Source: Mucilaginibacter mallensis (lineage in GTDB: Bacteria; Bacteroidota; Bacteroidia; Sphingobacteriales; Sphingobacteriaceae). Taken from it: a stretch of DNA of 64,000 nt. The notes beneath the pieces are model-generated. The model was not told the DNA's origin, did not search any database, and worked only from the letters and a program-made list of their open reading frames with translations. The DNA lies in NCBI RefSeq assembly GCF_900105165.1, contig NZ_LT629740.1:3782001-3846000 (forward strand), in the 5' to 3' direction. Positions 63,567 through 64,000 of the stretch are shown here, piece by piece (within the stretch, counting starts at the first letter, position 1; the number at the start of each line of letters is the position of its first letter). Position numbers and translations under genes: made by a program.

Positions 63567-63746
63567 GGTATAGTTTAAGTATTGGGGAGACTTTAAGGTC
63601 TCGCCTCTTTGTTTCACAGATCAATTGGTGGCTATTGTCTGCTTATTTTTATAGACCAAATTAAAAAAAATATTTAATCTGGCGGCATTTAAAGTTTATT
63701 TTTTTGTTAATTATATGATATAAATCATATAATCTGCTTTTCTAAT

Positions 63747-64000
63747 CTATTTTACAAGTATAGTAAAATCAACATCATCAGGCGGCAGGCATTGCTTGCT
63801 GTTGCAGGCCATAAATTGTATACTGCCTTTAACTAGCTGTTGATTAGAAGCGAGCTTTACCTTTTGCTGAAAAACAACCGATTTTTCAAAATACTGCACA
63901 TCCATATCGAAAGCCTTTTCATAATGAGTAATTGGTTTGGGTTCAGCGGTAATACCTAATAAACTGTAACCATCTGCGGGAGTAAAAGTTAATGTGGTTT
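63747..64000 (-). CDS. DsbD N-terminal-domain protein (5' end missing)
   Basis: The last 84 codons are visible; the gene continues beyond the right edge. The reading frame gives TLTFTPADGYSLLGITAEPK at its visible start and ends with VKGSIQFMACNSKQCLPP plus DDVDFTILVK. The Cys pair in CNSKQCLPP and the surrounding strands are the signature of the periplasmic alpha domain of DsbD, which passes reducing equivalents to thiol proteins. It ends after this domain, so the membrane part, if any, must lie in another gene. It fits the thiol-redox genes downstream. Confidence 0.85.
   Translation of the reverse strand, partial: TTLTFTPADGYSLLGITAEPKPITHYEKAFDMDVQYFEKSVVFQQKVKLASNQQLVKGSIQFMACNSKQCLPPDDVDFTILVK

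Noticed and set aside
63587..63602. GAGAC/GTCTC hairpin as a SAM-type riboswitch
   Set aside because: The stem is only 5 bp and no conserved riboswitch core surrounds it.

Overview
The window looks like a chromosome segment of a Sphingobacteriaceae bacterium (Bacteroidota), closest in style to Mucilaginibacter or Pedobacter. The reasons are two FecI/FecR/SusC/SusD loci, four TonB-dependent receptors, N-terminal STN and carboxypeptidase-regulatory domains, promoters of the TTTG-N18-TAnnTTTG type, almost no Shine-Dalgarno sequences and a GC content that I judge by eye to be a little above 40%. I see no rRNA, tRNA, CRISPR array, prophage or insertion sequence.

Layout. 1-2.8 kb: a PepSY membrane protein (cut by the left edge) and a siderophore-type receptor. 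3.3-15.3 kb, all minus: a polysaccharide-utilisation locus with sulfatase, SusD, SusC, FecR, FecI and a GH20 beta-hexosaminidase; a shared LacI-type palindrome lies upstream of the sulfatase and of the GH20 gene. 15.6-20.4 kb: AraC regulator plus MFS exporter, divergent HxlR regulator and quinone reductase, and a three-gene cold-shock operon. 20.9-22.6 kb: a GH39 glycosidase. 22.9-29.7 kb: a membrane redox region with thioredoxin, ApbE, DUF4266 and DUF3570 genes on plus, VIT protein, b-type cytochrome, a tiny membrane protein and YceI on minus, and a two-component system on plus. 29.7-37.0 kb, all minus: a tightly coupled operon of two ABC systems around a YtrA-like GntR regulator, with a promoter and operator that can be read directly. 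37.2-45.7 kb: a second locus, FecI-FecR-SusC-SusD-GH99-like. 45.9-51.7 kb: glycerol operon glpD-glpK-glpF-outer-membrane barrel, with a divergent DeoR regulator and a 34-bp perfect palindrome. 51.9-53.7 kb: PhyH dioxygenase and an SDR enzyme. 53.9-62.9 kb, all minus: two thioredoxin-fold paralogues, YceI, cytochrome-c peroxidase, TonB receptor, DUF4397 lipoprotein and exported superoxide dismutase. 62.9-64.0 kb: a structured intergenic region with two Cys-codon-rich mini-ORFs, then the end of a DsbD N-domain gene.

Most notable. (1) Three of the four TonB receptor genes have the same antisense arrangement: a TAnnTTTG box on the opposite strand touching or just upstream of the start codon, followed 75-100 nt further by a terminator-like hairpin in the sense leader. 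This is the geometry of the cis-antisense RNAs known at Bacteroides polysaccharide loci. (2) Two mini-ORFs ending in runs of Cys codons precede a thiol-redox operon and suggest cysteine-responsive attenuation. (3) Several operator palindromes overlap readable promoters, so regulatory circuits can be proposed for the ABC operon, the glycerol operon and the PhyH gene.
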